The position numbers and the translations under genes were made by a program. The notes under the pieces were generated by a model. It saw only the letters and a program-made list of their open reading frames with translations. It did no database searches and was not told where the DNA came from. Source: an uncultured Clostridia bacterium (GTDB lineage Bacteria > Bacillota > Clostridia > TANB77 > CAG-508). Taken from it: 33,327 nucleotides of DNA. Every line of letters begins with the position of its first letter. The stretch's first letter is position 1. The stretch is from NCBI GenBank assembly GCA_944388675.1, contig CALXJR010000005.1, positions 1 through 33,327 of the forward strand, given 5' to 3'. Below, one piece after another: positions 8,321-16,373 of the stretch.

Positions 8321-8377
8321 TTAAATCATGCAAGATATCAAGATTTAGCAAAATTTGCAGGGGGCGTACCAAAATAG
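8321..8377 (+). other. Short open frame at the end of repeat copy B
   Basis: The same 18-codon peptide frame as in copy A (5618-5674), ending in TAG. Compared with copy A it has GAT for GAC, TTT for TTC, GGG for GGA and GGC for GGA, all silent. No normal start codon is in frame, and a TAG lies directly before it. Confidence 0.45.
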
Positions 8378-8402
8378 TATACTTCTATATTTATTCCTAT
8401 TC

Positions 8403-8436
8403 ATCATTGCACAAAATTTTGATTTTGCGCAATGAT
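8403..8436 (+). terminator. Terminal hairpin of repeat copy B
   Basis: ATCATTGCAC (8403-8412) faces GCGCAATGAT (8427-8436), and the AAAA/TTTT bases inside extend the stem. Copy A contains only the left arm, so the A/B homology ends inside this hairpin. Confidence 0.55.
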
Positions 8437-8631
8437 ATTTACATCTATTTATATCAATTTTTGCGTATACTTTCTCCTCTCCCTGCTCTATTTTTACTAA
8501 ATTTATTAATTTATAATAATTTTATGCAATATAGTAATTATAATTTTTAAATCCAAAGAAAATTAAATTATTATTACATATATTCTATTGATATATTTCT
8601 AATAATGATACTTATCTTAGGATTTTTTTAT

Positions 8632-9975
8632 TTATTTCATATTTGGCAATATTTTTTTCATTTTTTCTATGAATTCTGCGTTATTTTTTGTTAAAACCAT
8701 TTGATTTATAATTTGCTCAGTTACTTCAGCAACTGGCATATTTGACATAGCTCTTCTTAAAGCAAAAACAATATTTAATTCTTCTGGAGAAAGTAACTTC
8801 TCTTCCCTTCTTGTACCAGACTTATTAATATCAATAGCAGGAAAAATTCTTTTTTCAGAAAGAGATCTATCTAAATGAACTTCCATATTACCTGTTCCTT
8901 TAAACTCCTCAAAAATTACTTCATCCATTCTACTTCCTGTTTCAACTAAAGCTGTTGCAAGTATTGTTAAGCTTCCGCCATTTTCAATATTACGAGCTGC
9001 TCCAAAGAATTTTTTAGGTTTATGTAATGCTGCAGGGTCCAAACCTCCTGATAATGTTCTACCAGATGCAGGTATAACTAAGTTATATGCTCTTGCAAGC
9101 CTTGTAATACTATCTAATAATATAACAACATCTTTTCCTTGTTCTGTAAGTCTTTTAGCTCTTTCTAGAACCATTTCCGCAACTTTTACATGATGTTCTG
9201 GTAATTCATCAAAGGTTGAATATATAACATCACCATTTATAGATCTTTTCATATCTGTAACTTCTTCTGGTCTTTCATCAATTAATAATACTATTAATAC
9301 AATTTCAGGATGATTAATAGAAATGCTATTAGCAATTTTCTTTAATAATGTTGTTTTTCCAACTTTTGGAGGAGCTACTATCATTCCTCTTTGCCCCTTT
9401 CCTATTGGACAAATTAGATCTATCATTCTCATTGCATATTCATTAGGAACTGTTTCTAATTTAATTTTTTCCTCTGGATATATAGGAACTAAATCATCAA
9501 ATTTTTTTCTCTTATATGCAGATTCTGGTGAATCTCCATTAACTTCTCCTACATAAATTAAAGCCGGAAATTTTTCTCCTTCTTTTGGAAGCCTAGCAAT
9601 ACCTTTTATTTTATCTCCGTTATCTAATTTAAATCTTCTAATTTGAACTGGAGAAATATACACATCTTTAGGGCTTGATAAATAATTTTCCCCTCTTAAA
9701 AAGCCATATCCATCTGGTAAAACTTCTAGAACGCCTTCTGCTATGAAATCATCACTATTAGTTAATTTATATGTTAGATCAGAATCATCTCTTGCGCTTT
9801 CATCAATTTGATATCTAGTATTAGCAGATGCAGTTTCATGAGCTTTTTCTTCTTCTTTAATTTTGTTTAACTCATCAATTAATTCATCTTTTTTTAATTT
9901 AGTAACATTTTTTAATCCTTTTTCTTTTGCAAGTTGACGTAATTCAACTAAAGTATAATTTGTAAAATCCTCCAT
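8632..9975 (-). CDS. rho: Transcription termination factor Rho
   Basis: A full-length 447-residue Rho. It has an N-terminal helical Rho-N domain (residues 1-40), a short charged linker, the cold-shock-like primary RNA-binding domain with GYGFLRG at 89-95, and the RecA-like ATPase: Walker A APPKVGKT (201-208), Walker B VVILLD (283-288), the Q-loop region around [14 protein letters not shown] (312-325) and the R-loop [11 protein letters not shown] (356-366). It forms a ring hexamer that pulls RNA from stalled polymerase. GGAGG precedes the ATG. It stands alone on the minus strand, next to the AT-rich repeat region, with about 150 bases before the next gene upstream. Confidence 0.97.
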   Translation of the reverse strand: MEDFTNYTLVELRQLAKEKGLKNVTKLKKDELIDELNKIKEEEKAHETASANTRYQIDESARDDSDLTYKLTNSDDFIAEGVLEVLPDGYGFLRGENYLSSPKDVYISPVQIRRFKLDNGDKIKGIARLPKEGEKFPALIYVGEVNGDSPESAYKRKKFDDLVPIYPEEKIKLETVPNEYAMRMIDLICPIGKGQRGMIVAPPKVGKTTLLKKIANSISINHPEIVLIVLLIDERPEEVTDMKRSINGDVIYSTFDELPEHHVKVAEMVLERAKRLTEQGKDVVILLDSITRLARAYNLVIPASGRTLSGGLDPAALHKPKKFFGAARNIENGGSLTILATALVETGSRMDEVIFEEFKGTGNMEVHLDRSLSEKRIFPAIDINKSGTRREEKLLSPEELNIVFALRRAMSNMPVAEVTEQIINQMVLTKNNAEFIEKMKKILPNMK

Positions 9976-10103
9976 AAAAATCCTCCATATTCTATTTATA
10001 TTTAATTATATTTATTGGAATTTAATAAAGATATTAATTATTACATTGATATAAATAATTATAATATATAAAATTATATAAGAAATTTAAAGAAAAATCA
10101 AGA

Positions 10104-10131
10104 AAAAGAAAGTAAATAAATACTTTCTTTT
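10104..10131 (-). terminator. Terminator after the DivIC/FtsB gene
   Basis: AAAAGAAAGTA (10104-10114) pairs with TACTTTCTTTT (10121-10131). On the minus strand the hairpin overlaps the stop codon and is followed by TTCTTGATTTTT, a fair T-rich tail. Confidence 0.65.
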
Positions 10132-10396
10132 ATTTTTTTATATCTATATAAACTCTTTCATTTGGTAAATACATATCTAATTTTTCACGAGCAACTTCTT
10201 CAATATATTCAGGAGAATTAACATTTTCTTTAGTTTTAGTTAATTCTTCATTAGTTTCTTGTACTTCTTCTAATTTCTCAGAATAAGTAGAAGCCTCAGA
10301 AGCATATTGATTAAGTGTTTTTTGCTGTGATATTATTGTTATAATAAAATATATTATAAACACAGCTATTAATATATTTCTATAAATTTTTTTCAT
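10130..10396 (-). CDS. divIC: Septum formation initiator, DivIC/FtsB family
   Basis: An 88-residue small membrane protein: one N-terminal transmembrane helix (about residues 8-24), then a coiled coil (about 30-65) and the conserved tail SPEYIEEVAREKLDMYLPNE, cited as residues 61-80, which is the family signature. DivIC/FtsB works in the divisome with FtsL and DivIB/FtsQ. The order yabP-yabQ-divIC is the same as in Bacillus and many Clostridia, which supports the DivIC name. Confidence 0.85.
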   Translation of the reverse strand: MKKIYRNILIAVFIIYFIITIISQQKTLNQYASEASTYSEKLEEVQETNEELTKTKENVNSPEYIEEVAREKLDMYLPNERVYIDIKK

Positions 10397-10445
10397 ATGA
10401 TTATCTCCAATAATAAATTTTATCCTACAATTATATCTTTCTACA

Positions 10446-10970
10446 TTATTTACTAAAATCCTTCTTTTTTTTCTTAATTTTTTTAGCCTTTTTTGTTCTT
10501 TTTAAATTATTAATGTAAAATCCTTTGATATTAATAGTTAATATTCTGAAAGGTTTTAGGACTATTTTAAGTATATGATTTCTTATTAAATTTAATAAAA
10601 ATTTGATAGGATACAATAATATAGATAATATTTTTATAATAGTTTTTTTAATTGTTGTTAATATTTTTACATTTACTTTTATAAAAAATTTACTAATTGT
10701 TAATAAATATATTATAAGTCCAAGACTTAAAGCAATAAATATATAAAATCTTAGTTCACCATTATTGAAAACAAAAAGCATAAATATTAAAAAAATTCCT
10801 GTAAAAACGCCAAATAACGCATCTTCTATATAAGTGATAAGGTCAGGTGTCTTAAATGACTTTCGTAATATTCTAAAAACATCAAAAAATATTCCAATTA
10901 CTAACCCACATATTAAAAAAATAATAAATAAATGTATCTGATTAACTGAATTATCCATATAATTCCTCAT
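10446..10970 (-). CDS. yabQ: Spore cortex biosynthesis protein YabQ
   Basis: A 174-residue protein with four hydrophobic segments in its first 90 or so residues, including FDVFRILRKSFKTPD between helices one and two, a stretch typical of YabQ, then a very basic C-terminal tail ending in many lysines. YabQ sits in the outer forespore membrane and is needed for cortex formation. It starts 7 bases after the YabP gene ends, so they are co-transcribed. Confidence 0.88.
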   Translation of the reverse strand: MRNYMDNSVNQIHLFIIFLICGLVIGIFFDVFRILRKSFKTPDLITYIEDALFGVFTGIFLIFMLFVFNNGELRFYIFIALSLGLIIYLLTISKFFIKVNVKILTTIKKTIIKILSILLYPIKFLLNLIRNHILKIVLKPFRILTINIKGFYINNLKRTKKAKKIKKKKKDFSK

Positions 10971-10977
10971 CTCTTAA

Positions 10978-11280
10978 TTATTTAAAGATCTTACCTAAAA
11001 TACTAACATTATTTTTCTTTGTAATATCATTATCACTATATCCTAAATTAAAAATTTCACCTTCTATTATTACTTCTGAACTATCAATACTAAGCTTATT
11101 TATCCTTAAATCTTCTCCTTTTATTGTAAGAAGTCCTAATTGTGTTTCAACAATTACAATTTGATCATCAAAACTTAAAACATCTGAAACTCCAGTAATA
11201 GTAAGTTTTTCTCTATTTTCTAATATAATGTTTTGAACAACATTTCCATTATTTTGAGGTGTTAATTTTCTTTCGTCCAT
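10978..11280 (-). CDS. yabP: Sporulation protein YabP
   Basis: A 100-residue protein of the YabP/YqfC beta-rich family: REKLTITGVSDVLSFDD, GLLTIKGEDLRI and EGEIFNLGYSD are the usual blocks. It is the first gene of the yabP-yabQ-divIC set; GGGAGG lies before the ATG. In Bacillus it is made in the mother cell under SigE and is needed for cortex assembly. Its presence shows that the organism belongs to a spore-forming lineage. Confidence 0.9.
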   Translation of the reverse strand: MDERKLTPQNNGNVVQNIILENREKLTITGVSDVLSFDDQIVIVETQLGLLTIKGEDLRINKLSIDSSEVIIEGEIFNLGYSDNDITKKNNVSILGKIFK

Positions 11281-11347
11281 AAATTTCCTCCCATTTGTTT
11301 ATTTATCATTAGTTAATTATATTCATGGTTTGTCTATTTTAGAACAA

Positions 11348-11390
11348 AAACACTCTTATATTTTGAATTATTCTAAATATAAGAGTGTTT
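11348..11390 (-). terminator. Terminator between prfB and yabP
   Basis: A 16-base perfect stem (11348-11363 with 11375-11390) lies directly after the prfB stop. The plus-strand side has the longer T-run, so it may work in both directions, but only minus-strand genes flank it. Confidence 0.75.
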
Positions 11391-11396
11391 ATTTTT

Positions 11397-12588
11397 TTAT
11401 TTATTCTCAGTATGTCCTGTTTTTGACCATTTTAAATAACTATCTATAAAGCCATTTAAGTCTCCATCCATAACAGCTTGAACATTTCCAACTTCATAAT
11501 TTGTTCTATGGTCTTTTACCATAGTGTATGGACAAAATACATAAGATCTAATTTGACTTCCCCAAGCTATATCCATTTGCACACCTTTTAAGTCTTCTAT
11601 TTTTTCTTTATTTTCTTTTTCCTTTAAGTTAAGTAATTTTGATTTTAACATTTTCATTGCTGTTTCTCTATTTTGTATTTGTGACCTTTCAGATTGACAA
11701 GTTACGACTATATTAGTTGGAATATGAGTAATTCTAATTGCAGAAGATGTTTTATTAATATGCTGGCCTCCAGCTCCAGATGATCTATAAGTATCAATCC
11801 TTAAATCATCTGGATTTATCTCTATATCGGTATCTTCTGTAATTTCTGGTAAAACTTCTACAGATGCAAAGGATGTATGCCTTCTACCTCCTGCATCAAA
11901 AGGTGAAATTCTAACTAATCTATGAACTCCCATTTCACCTTTTAAATAACCATATGCATATTCTCCAGAAACTAAAAAAGTAACACTTTTAATTCCTGCT
12001 TCATCTCCAGGCAAATAATCTAATTCCTTAACTTCATAACCATTTGCATTTGCCCATCTTGTGTACATTCTATAAAGCATCTGTACCCAATCTTGAGCTT
12101 CAGTTCCTCCAGCACCAGGGTGAAGTGTTAAAATTGCATTGTTAGCATCATATTTTCCAGATAATAAAGTATTTATTTCTAATTTATTAATATCTTTTTC
12201 TAATGAATTAGTTGTAGAAATTATCTCTTTTATTTCTGAACAAATATCCTTGTCTTCAACATTAGAAAGAATTATGGAAATATCGTCTTTTTCAAGTTGT
12301 TTATTTCCATTTTGTTCTATTTCAGAATATAAAATTTCGTTAAGTTCTAACAAATATTCTAAGGTTGATTTAACTTTTTTATAATTTTCAAGTTTTTCTT
12401 TAAGTTTATTAATTTGCTTCAAAACTTTTCCAGAATTTGATGAATCATTCCAAAAATTTGGATCATTTGTTTGTTTTTCTAAACTTTGTAAATCACTTTC
12501 AAGTTTAGCTGTGTCAAAGAGAATCTCCAATTTCAGTTAATCTATTTTTAAAATTTTCTAATCTTTTAGTATTTTCTTCTAAATTCAT
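11397..12588 (-). CDS. prfB: Peptide chain release factor 2 (programmed +1 frameshift)
   Basis: Release factor 2 reads UGA and UAA. The gene begins at ATG 12588 with a 24-codon first frame that stops at an in-frame TGA (12514-12516) in the context CTT TGA C; reading resumes in the +1 frame as DTAKLESD. This is the classic RF2 autoregulatory shift, so the TTG at 12530 is not the true start. After the shift the protein totals about 396 residues. It has the codon-recognition tripeptide SPF in RISPFDAGG (about 228-230) and the catalytic GGQ in SGAGGQH (about 273-275). It is a little longer than most RF2 proteins because of an extra stretch in the N-terminal helical domain. The gene starts 44 bases after the metallopeptidase gene ends. 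Confidence 0.96.
12513..12525 (-). promoter_or_regulatory. RF2 frameshift site
   Basis: On the minus strand GGAG is followed 5 bases later by CTT TGA C. The purine-rich stretch acts as an internal ribosome binding site and the slow TGA lets the ribosome slip by +1 when RF2 is scarce. Confidence 0.85.
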
Positions 12589-12632
12589 TTTAATTCCTTT
12601 CATTCATTGTAATTATTTAAAACATTTAAATA

Positions 12633-13343
12633 TCATTCATTTAACTCTTTTTTTGCTTCTTTATAGTCTGGCATATAATATTCTACTAAATTCCAAAAAT
12701 TCTTAGAATGATTCATATATTTTAGATGGCATAATTCATGCAGACAAACATATTCTATTGTATGTCTACTATAAGCCATTAAATTTAAATTAATACTTAT
12801 TTTCTTTTTTGATGAACATATTCCCCATGTTGCTTTTAAATTTTTTATATTACATTCTAGTGGATGTAAGCCTGTTCTTTCTTGCAAATCTTCCATTGCA
12901 GAAGGAACTTCTTGAAGTGCTATATATCTATAATATTTCTCAATCATCTTCTTAATAATGTCTTTTTTATCTTCATCATTTAAATCAGTTAAATTAACAT
13001 TAATATGACAATTAAGATTATTTCCATCTAAGCTTATATAGTTTCTTTTTATATTTTCATATATTATACTCAAAATATAAGGTTTTCCAAGTACATATAT
13101 CGTATCTCCATTTTTATAATTTATATTTCTTTTTGAGGTTTGCTGTTTTTTTAATTTCTGTTCAATCCAATCTCTTTTATCAAATAACAATTTCTTTAAT
13201 GCTTCATCAGAAATATTTGTTGAAGTTGTTACTATTATATTAGAATTTTTTATATGAATATATGTATTTTTTATTCTTTCACGAATTACTTGGCATTGTA
13301 TATTTCCAATATTAATATATGATTCTTGAACTTTTTTAGCCAC
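12633..13343 (-). CDS. YgjP-like zinc metallopeptidase domain protein (DUF45)
   Basis: A 236-residue protein of the YgjP/DUF45 family. The signature WGICSSKKKISINLNLM is at residues 173-189 and the metal site HELCH at 202-206 with the third ligand His212 in MNHSKNFW. The length is normal. The N-terminal part is a beta-rich region with the VLGKPY block at 84-89. Members resemble M48 peptidases, but the true substrate is not settled for most of them. It is encoded between prfB and the GFWDF protein. Confidence 0.85.
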   Translation of the reverse strand: MAKKVQESYINIGNIQCQVIRERIKNTYIHIKNSNIIVTTSTNISDEALKKLLFDKRDWIEQKLKKQQTSKRNINYKNGDTIYVLGKPYILSIIYENIKRNYISLDGNNLNCHINVNLTDLNDEDKKDIIKKMIEKYYRYIALQEVPSAMEDLQERTGLHPLECNIKNLKATWGICSSKKKISINLNLMAYSRHTIEYVCLHELCHLKYMNHSKNFWNLVEYYMPDYKEAKKELNE

Positions 13344-13429
13344 TTTTTAAATCTCCTGATATTTAAACTTTTAAGCATTTTTTAAGTTTTGTATATTCTT
13401 TTCATTATGATTAAATTATATTCTATTAA

Positions 13430-14581
13430 TTAAATTTTATCAAGGTTTCTACATAATTTTATCTTCCGCTCTTCACCATGTGGATTATGTTTGTTATCTT
13501 TTCCTTTTGATTTTTTAATTCTTTTATATTGTTCTAAATCTATGTTTTTTGCTTGTTCTAATTTTGAATCAATTTGATTCATTTTAAGTTTTAGTTTTAT
13601 GAACATTTTTAATGAATCATATTCTTCATTTTCAAACATTCCAGCCATTGATAAATCGTCTAATATTCCATTATTTATTTCAGTGTTTAAATCATCAGCG
13701 TTTTGTGAAAGTTCTTCAAAATCTTCATGTTCTAGAACTTTTGTCTTAGTATATAAATTCTCTCTTTCCATAATTTGTTGATATTGTTCATCTGCTTTTG
13801 TAATATCAGCCAAAAGTAAGTCTACAAATTTACCTTTTTTGTCTTTGCTATATTTAGAAAATGGATTTTGATTAGGTTCTTCTTCTAAATATATTTCTCT
13901 CATTAATTTTAACATTCTAAGTCTATATTCAGCTGTTAAAAGTTCATTCATAATTTCTTCTTTATAGTCATCACTAAATCCATCTTGTTGTTCAGTTATT
14001 TTTTGTATATTTTCTTGAAAATCTGCAAGAAAATCTTCAGTTAGTTCTTTTCCTGTTTTTTTATTAAATGCTGTGTCCATTCTTTTATTTTGTTTTTTTA
14101 ATTCACTAAAATAAAATAAAGTTTTTATTCTTGGAATCCTAGAATTATATTTTTGTTCAAATTCTTCATAATCTCTCTCTAAAGATATTCTAGCCATTAT
14201 ATCATCTTCTTGTAATTTTTCTTCAGCACTTGATAATTTTTGTTGCATTTCTACAAGTTCTAGGTATGATTGTATTATCTCTCCACTTCCAGGGAATTCT
14301 TTAATATCTATTTGTCTTAATGCAAGCCCCATCATTGTTAACACTCTTTTTTTGTCTTGTAACTTTCCACTTAGAGTTTCTGACATATTTTGAACATCTT
14401 CTGGATCAGTAAATTCTACTTCAGGTTTTTCTTCCTCAAATAAAAAGTCCCAAAAGCCTTTTTTAGGCTTATTAGATTGCTCATCTACATCTTCAAATAA
14501 TAAATCACTTAATTTTTTTCTTGGTTTCTTTCTCTTTTTTTCACTTTCTTCATCTTCAAACATAAAGTCCCAAAATCCCAT
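13430..14581 (-). CDS. Coiled-coil protein with repeated GFWDF motifs, unknown function
   Basis: A soluble-looking 383-residue protein rich in Glu, Lys and Asp with long helical stretches. Its first 55 residues contain an unusual short motif in three versions: MGFWDFMFEDEE at 1-12, KLSDLLFEDVDE at 23-34 and KGFWDFLFEEEK at 41-52, separated by very basic linkers. Such aromatic/acidic motifs spaced by basic linkers suggest a docking or membrane-surface peptide. The remainder (about 60-355) is mostly coiled coil and ends in a basic tail. GGAG precedes the ATG. It is a native-looking AT-rich gene placed directly downstream of the GC-richer two-gene cassette, separated from it by a terminator. I do not recognise the family. 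Confidence 0.75.
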   Translation of the reverse strand: MGFWDFMFEDEESEKKRKKPRKKLSDLLFEDVDEQSNKPKKGFWDFLFEEEKPEVEFTDPEDVQNMSETLSGKLQDKKRVLTMMGLALRQIDIKEFPGSGEIIQSYLELVEMQQKLSSAEEKLQEDDIMARISLERDYEEFEQKYNSRIPRIKTLFYFSELKKQNKRMDTAFNKKTGKELTEDFLADFQENIQKITEQQDGFSDDYKEEIMNELLTAEYRLRMLKLMREIYLEEEPNQNPFSKYSKDKKGKFVDLLLADITKADEQYQQIMERENLYTKTKVLEHEDFEELSQNADDLNTEINNGILDDLSMAGMFENEEYDSLKMFIKLKLKMNQIDSKLEQAKNIDLEQYKRIKKSKGKDNKHNPHGEERKIKLCRNLDKI

Positions 14582-14663
14582 TTTTATTATCTCCTTACTA
14601 GCTTTTCAAGTATATCATATTTATGTGAACTTTTCAATAGATTATTTATGTAAATACACGAAA

Positions 14664-14696
14664 AGTCCCCCTTCTCCTAATAGGAAAAGGGGGACT
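14664..14696 (-). terminator. GC-rich terminator ending the foreign cassette
   Basis: On the minus strand AGTCCCCCTTTTCCT pairs with AGGAGAAGGGGGACT around ATT with one G-T pair and is followed by TTTTCG. It is placed 32 bases after the stop of the solute-binding/OmpA gene. Confidence 0.85.
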
Positions 14697-14727
14697 GAAT
14701 GCTATGAGTTATCTTTGGCGTAAGGAT

Positions 14728-16362
14728 TTATCCTTCGCCTTGATAGATCGAGATAATACAGTTACGGTTTTGCTGACGGCCTTCCTCTGTTTCGTTGCTT
14801 GCGATGGGTTTATCACCACCATTTGCAACACCCACAATACGGCTTGCCTCTATTCCGTTTTCAACCAGGTAGTCCTTTGCTCGTTCGGCTCTAAGCCGTG
14901 ATAATTCATAGTCAGCTTCATTACTGACACTACCAGGCGAAAGCGAGATGTTACCTTCAATTTTGATAACCATTCGGTTAAGGACTTTAGCAATCTTAAC
15001 ATATTCATCAAGCATTGCTTCATCCTCAGCCTCATATCCGCTAAGAAATTCGGCGGAATTCGGCTCAAAAAGAAGTTGCACAGTACGAGAAATAAGAGCT
15101 TCTCGGTCTTCCGTATTTTGCTGGGTCGCAACAACATCTTCTTCAACTTGTTCTTGCTCGTTTGCCCACTTGCCAGATAGCTCGTTTAAGTAGCTATCAT
15201 CAAACAATTGGGAAACGTAGTCAGGATTTGTTTCAAATCCGAGTTGTTGCCATACCTGACAAAAATCAGAATAAATTTGTTTCGCAATGTCGAACACTTC
15301 AATGTTCTTCTTATACCCCAAATATTTGGTGTCGTTTAGAACATCTTGCATGGTTGCATCATCATAATCCGCAAAATCTGGTACAGAATCACGGATTGTC
15401 TGATAAGCTTGTTCAACATTGGAGCCATTATTCATGTCGTTAACAGCAGTAATTGTGCCATCAACAAGAGCCTTAACAGCTTCCGGGTTTTCGTCTGCAA
15501 ATTGTTTGTTCACAATAAGCGCATCTATAACCAGATATTGTCCATCCTTAGTAGAGAAAAGAACATGGCTATTTTCTGCACTTAATGCAGAAGTCATATC
15601 CCAAGTGGACACTGCGCCAGCTTCACCATTGGTGAAGGCCTGAACAGCTTCTTGGGTACTATCGTACAATTCAAAATTGTTTATGATATTTTGTACAACA
15701 GTACTGTCAAGTCCACTCTGATTTAAAAACCAGACTGGGATAGCAGTCGAAACAGAATTCCGTGCCATTGCGATTTTGGTATTCTGCAAAGAATCAATCG
15801 ATTGGAACTGTTCATTTGCAACAATACCATCACCGCCAGTTGAAGTATCAGTAAGATAAGGTATAATTGCTTGGACACCTGCATCTTCAAGCTGCTTAGT
15901 TACCAATGCCATTTTATTGACAGTCATATAGAAGAAATCTATTTTACCATCAATAAAGTTTTGAATAATTACGTCATCATTATCTTCAATGTTGACAGTA
16001 ACATCAAGGCCAGCATCGGAGAAGTAAGAGCCTTCCTTTGTGGTGTTTCCTCCATTTGCAACAAATACGGCGGTATAACCGCCAAAAGTGTTGCACTCAC
16101 CATTCAGCTTAACTGTATTCCCTGTAGTCGCTTCAGTTGTCTCTACTGAAGTATCTTCTTTGGTTTGGCTTTCGCTTGTAGAAGTTGTGCCTTCAGAAAG
16201 AGACGAACTGCTACTGCTGGGAACACTTTCGGTTTTGTCGGACGTAAAAGACTTGCTCACAAAGAAAGTGATAACAGCCAAAATGGTGATAATTATGGCT
16301 ATAGCACCAAAAATTATCAATTTTCCAATCGGCTTTAACCGACGATGTCTACCTTTACTCAT
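14728..16362 (-). CDS. Membrane-anchored solute-binding protein fused to an OmpA-like peptidoglycan-binding domain
   Basis: About 544 residues. A basic N-terminus and one transmembrane helix (about 14-37) are followed by a Ser/Thr/Glu-rich linker (about 42-82), a periplasmic-binding-protein-like domain of the NMT1/TauA type (about 85-400, with an opening VAN-GG-TT-EGSYFSDAGLDV pattern and the IDSLQ-x-TKIA block), and an OmpA_C domain (about 425-540) with LSRLRAERAKDYL, GIEASRI and NETEEGRQQNRN, which keeps the Asp and Arg used to bind diaminopimelate. It would sit outside the cytoplasmic membrane and hold the cell wall. ATG 16362 is preferred over the GTG at 16365 because AAGGAGG is spaced 6 bases from it. 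The gene follows the coiled-coil gene by 11 bases. Base composition differs sharply from the surroundings. The ligand is unknown. Confidence 0.82.
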   Translation of the reverse strand: MSKGRHRRLKPIGKLIIFGAIAIIITILAVITFFVSKSFTSDKTESVPSSSSSSLSEGTTSTSESQTKEDTSVETTEATTGNTVKLNGECNTFGGYTAVFVANGGNTTKEGSYFSDAGLDVTVNIEDNDDVIIQNFIDGKIDFFYMTVNKMALVTKQLEDAGVQAIIPYLTDTSTGGDGIVANEQFQSIDSLQNTKIAMARNSVSTAIPVWFLNQSGLDSTVVQNIINNFELYDSTQEAVQAFTNGEAGAVSTWDMTSALSAENSHVLFSTKDGQYLVIDALIVNKQFADENPEAVKALVDGTITAVNDMNNGSNVEQAYQTIRDSVPDFADYDDATMQDVLNDTKYLGYKKNIEVFDIAKQIYSDFCQVWQQLGFETNPDYVSQLFDDSYLNELSGKWANEQEQVEEDVVATQQNTEDREALISRTVQLLFEPNSAEFLSGYEAEDEAMLDEYVKIAKVLNRMVIKIEGNISLSPGSVSNEADYELSRLRAERAKDYLVENGIEASRIVGVANGGDKPIASNETEEGRQQNRNCIISIYQGEG

Positions 16363-16373
16363 CACTTGCCTCC

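Larger units (their letters stand above)
7376..8488 (+). repeat. AT-rich gene-free element containing repeat copy B, with short inverted ends
   Basis: The gene-free interval 7255-8631 is dominated by this block. Its ends carry GAGCAGGGAG (7376-7385) and its exact reverse complement (8479-8488), with a few further matching bases inwards, giving inverted ends on a block of about 1.1 kb without a coding frame. The part 7630-8424 matches copy A, except for an extra stretch of about 130 bases that duplicates the hairpin unit: units lie at about 7857-7925, 8020-8090 and 8251-8325. In the middle unit AGACATA (8061-8067) pairs with TATGTCT (8075-8081). The block could be a non-autonomous mobile element or a large structured RNA locus. 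A frame of 81 codons at 8305-8550 appears to be chance. Confidence 0.6.

Noticed and set aside
5070-8424. A CRISPR array or type III toxin-antitoxin repeat
   Set aside because: The units are about 70 bases, unevenly spaced and diverged, without regular spacers, cas genes or a ToxN-like toxin.
8305-8550. An 81-codon plus-strand frame in repeat copy B
   Set aside because: It has low-complexity Tyr/Leu/Ile content, no good ribosome binding site, and is not kept in copy A.
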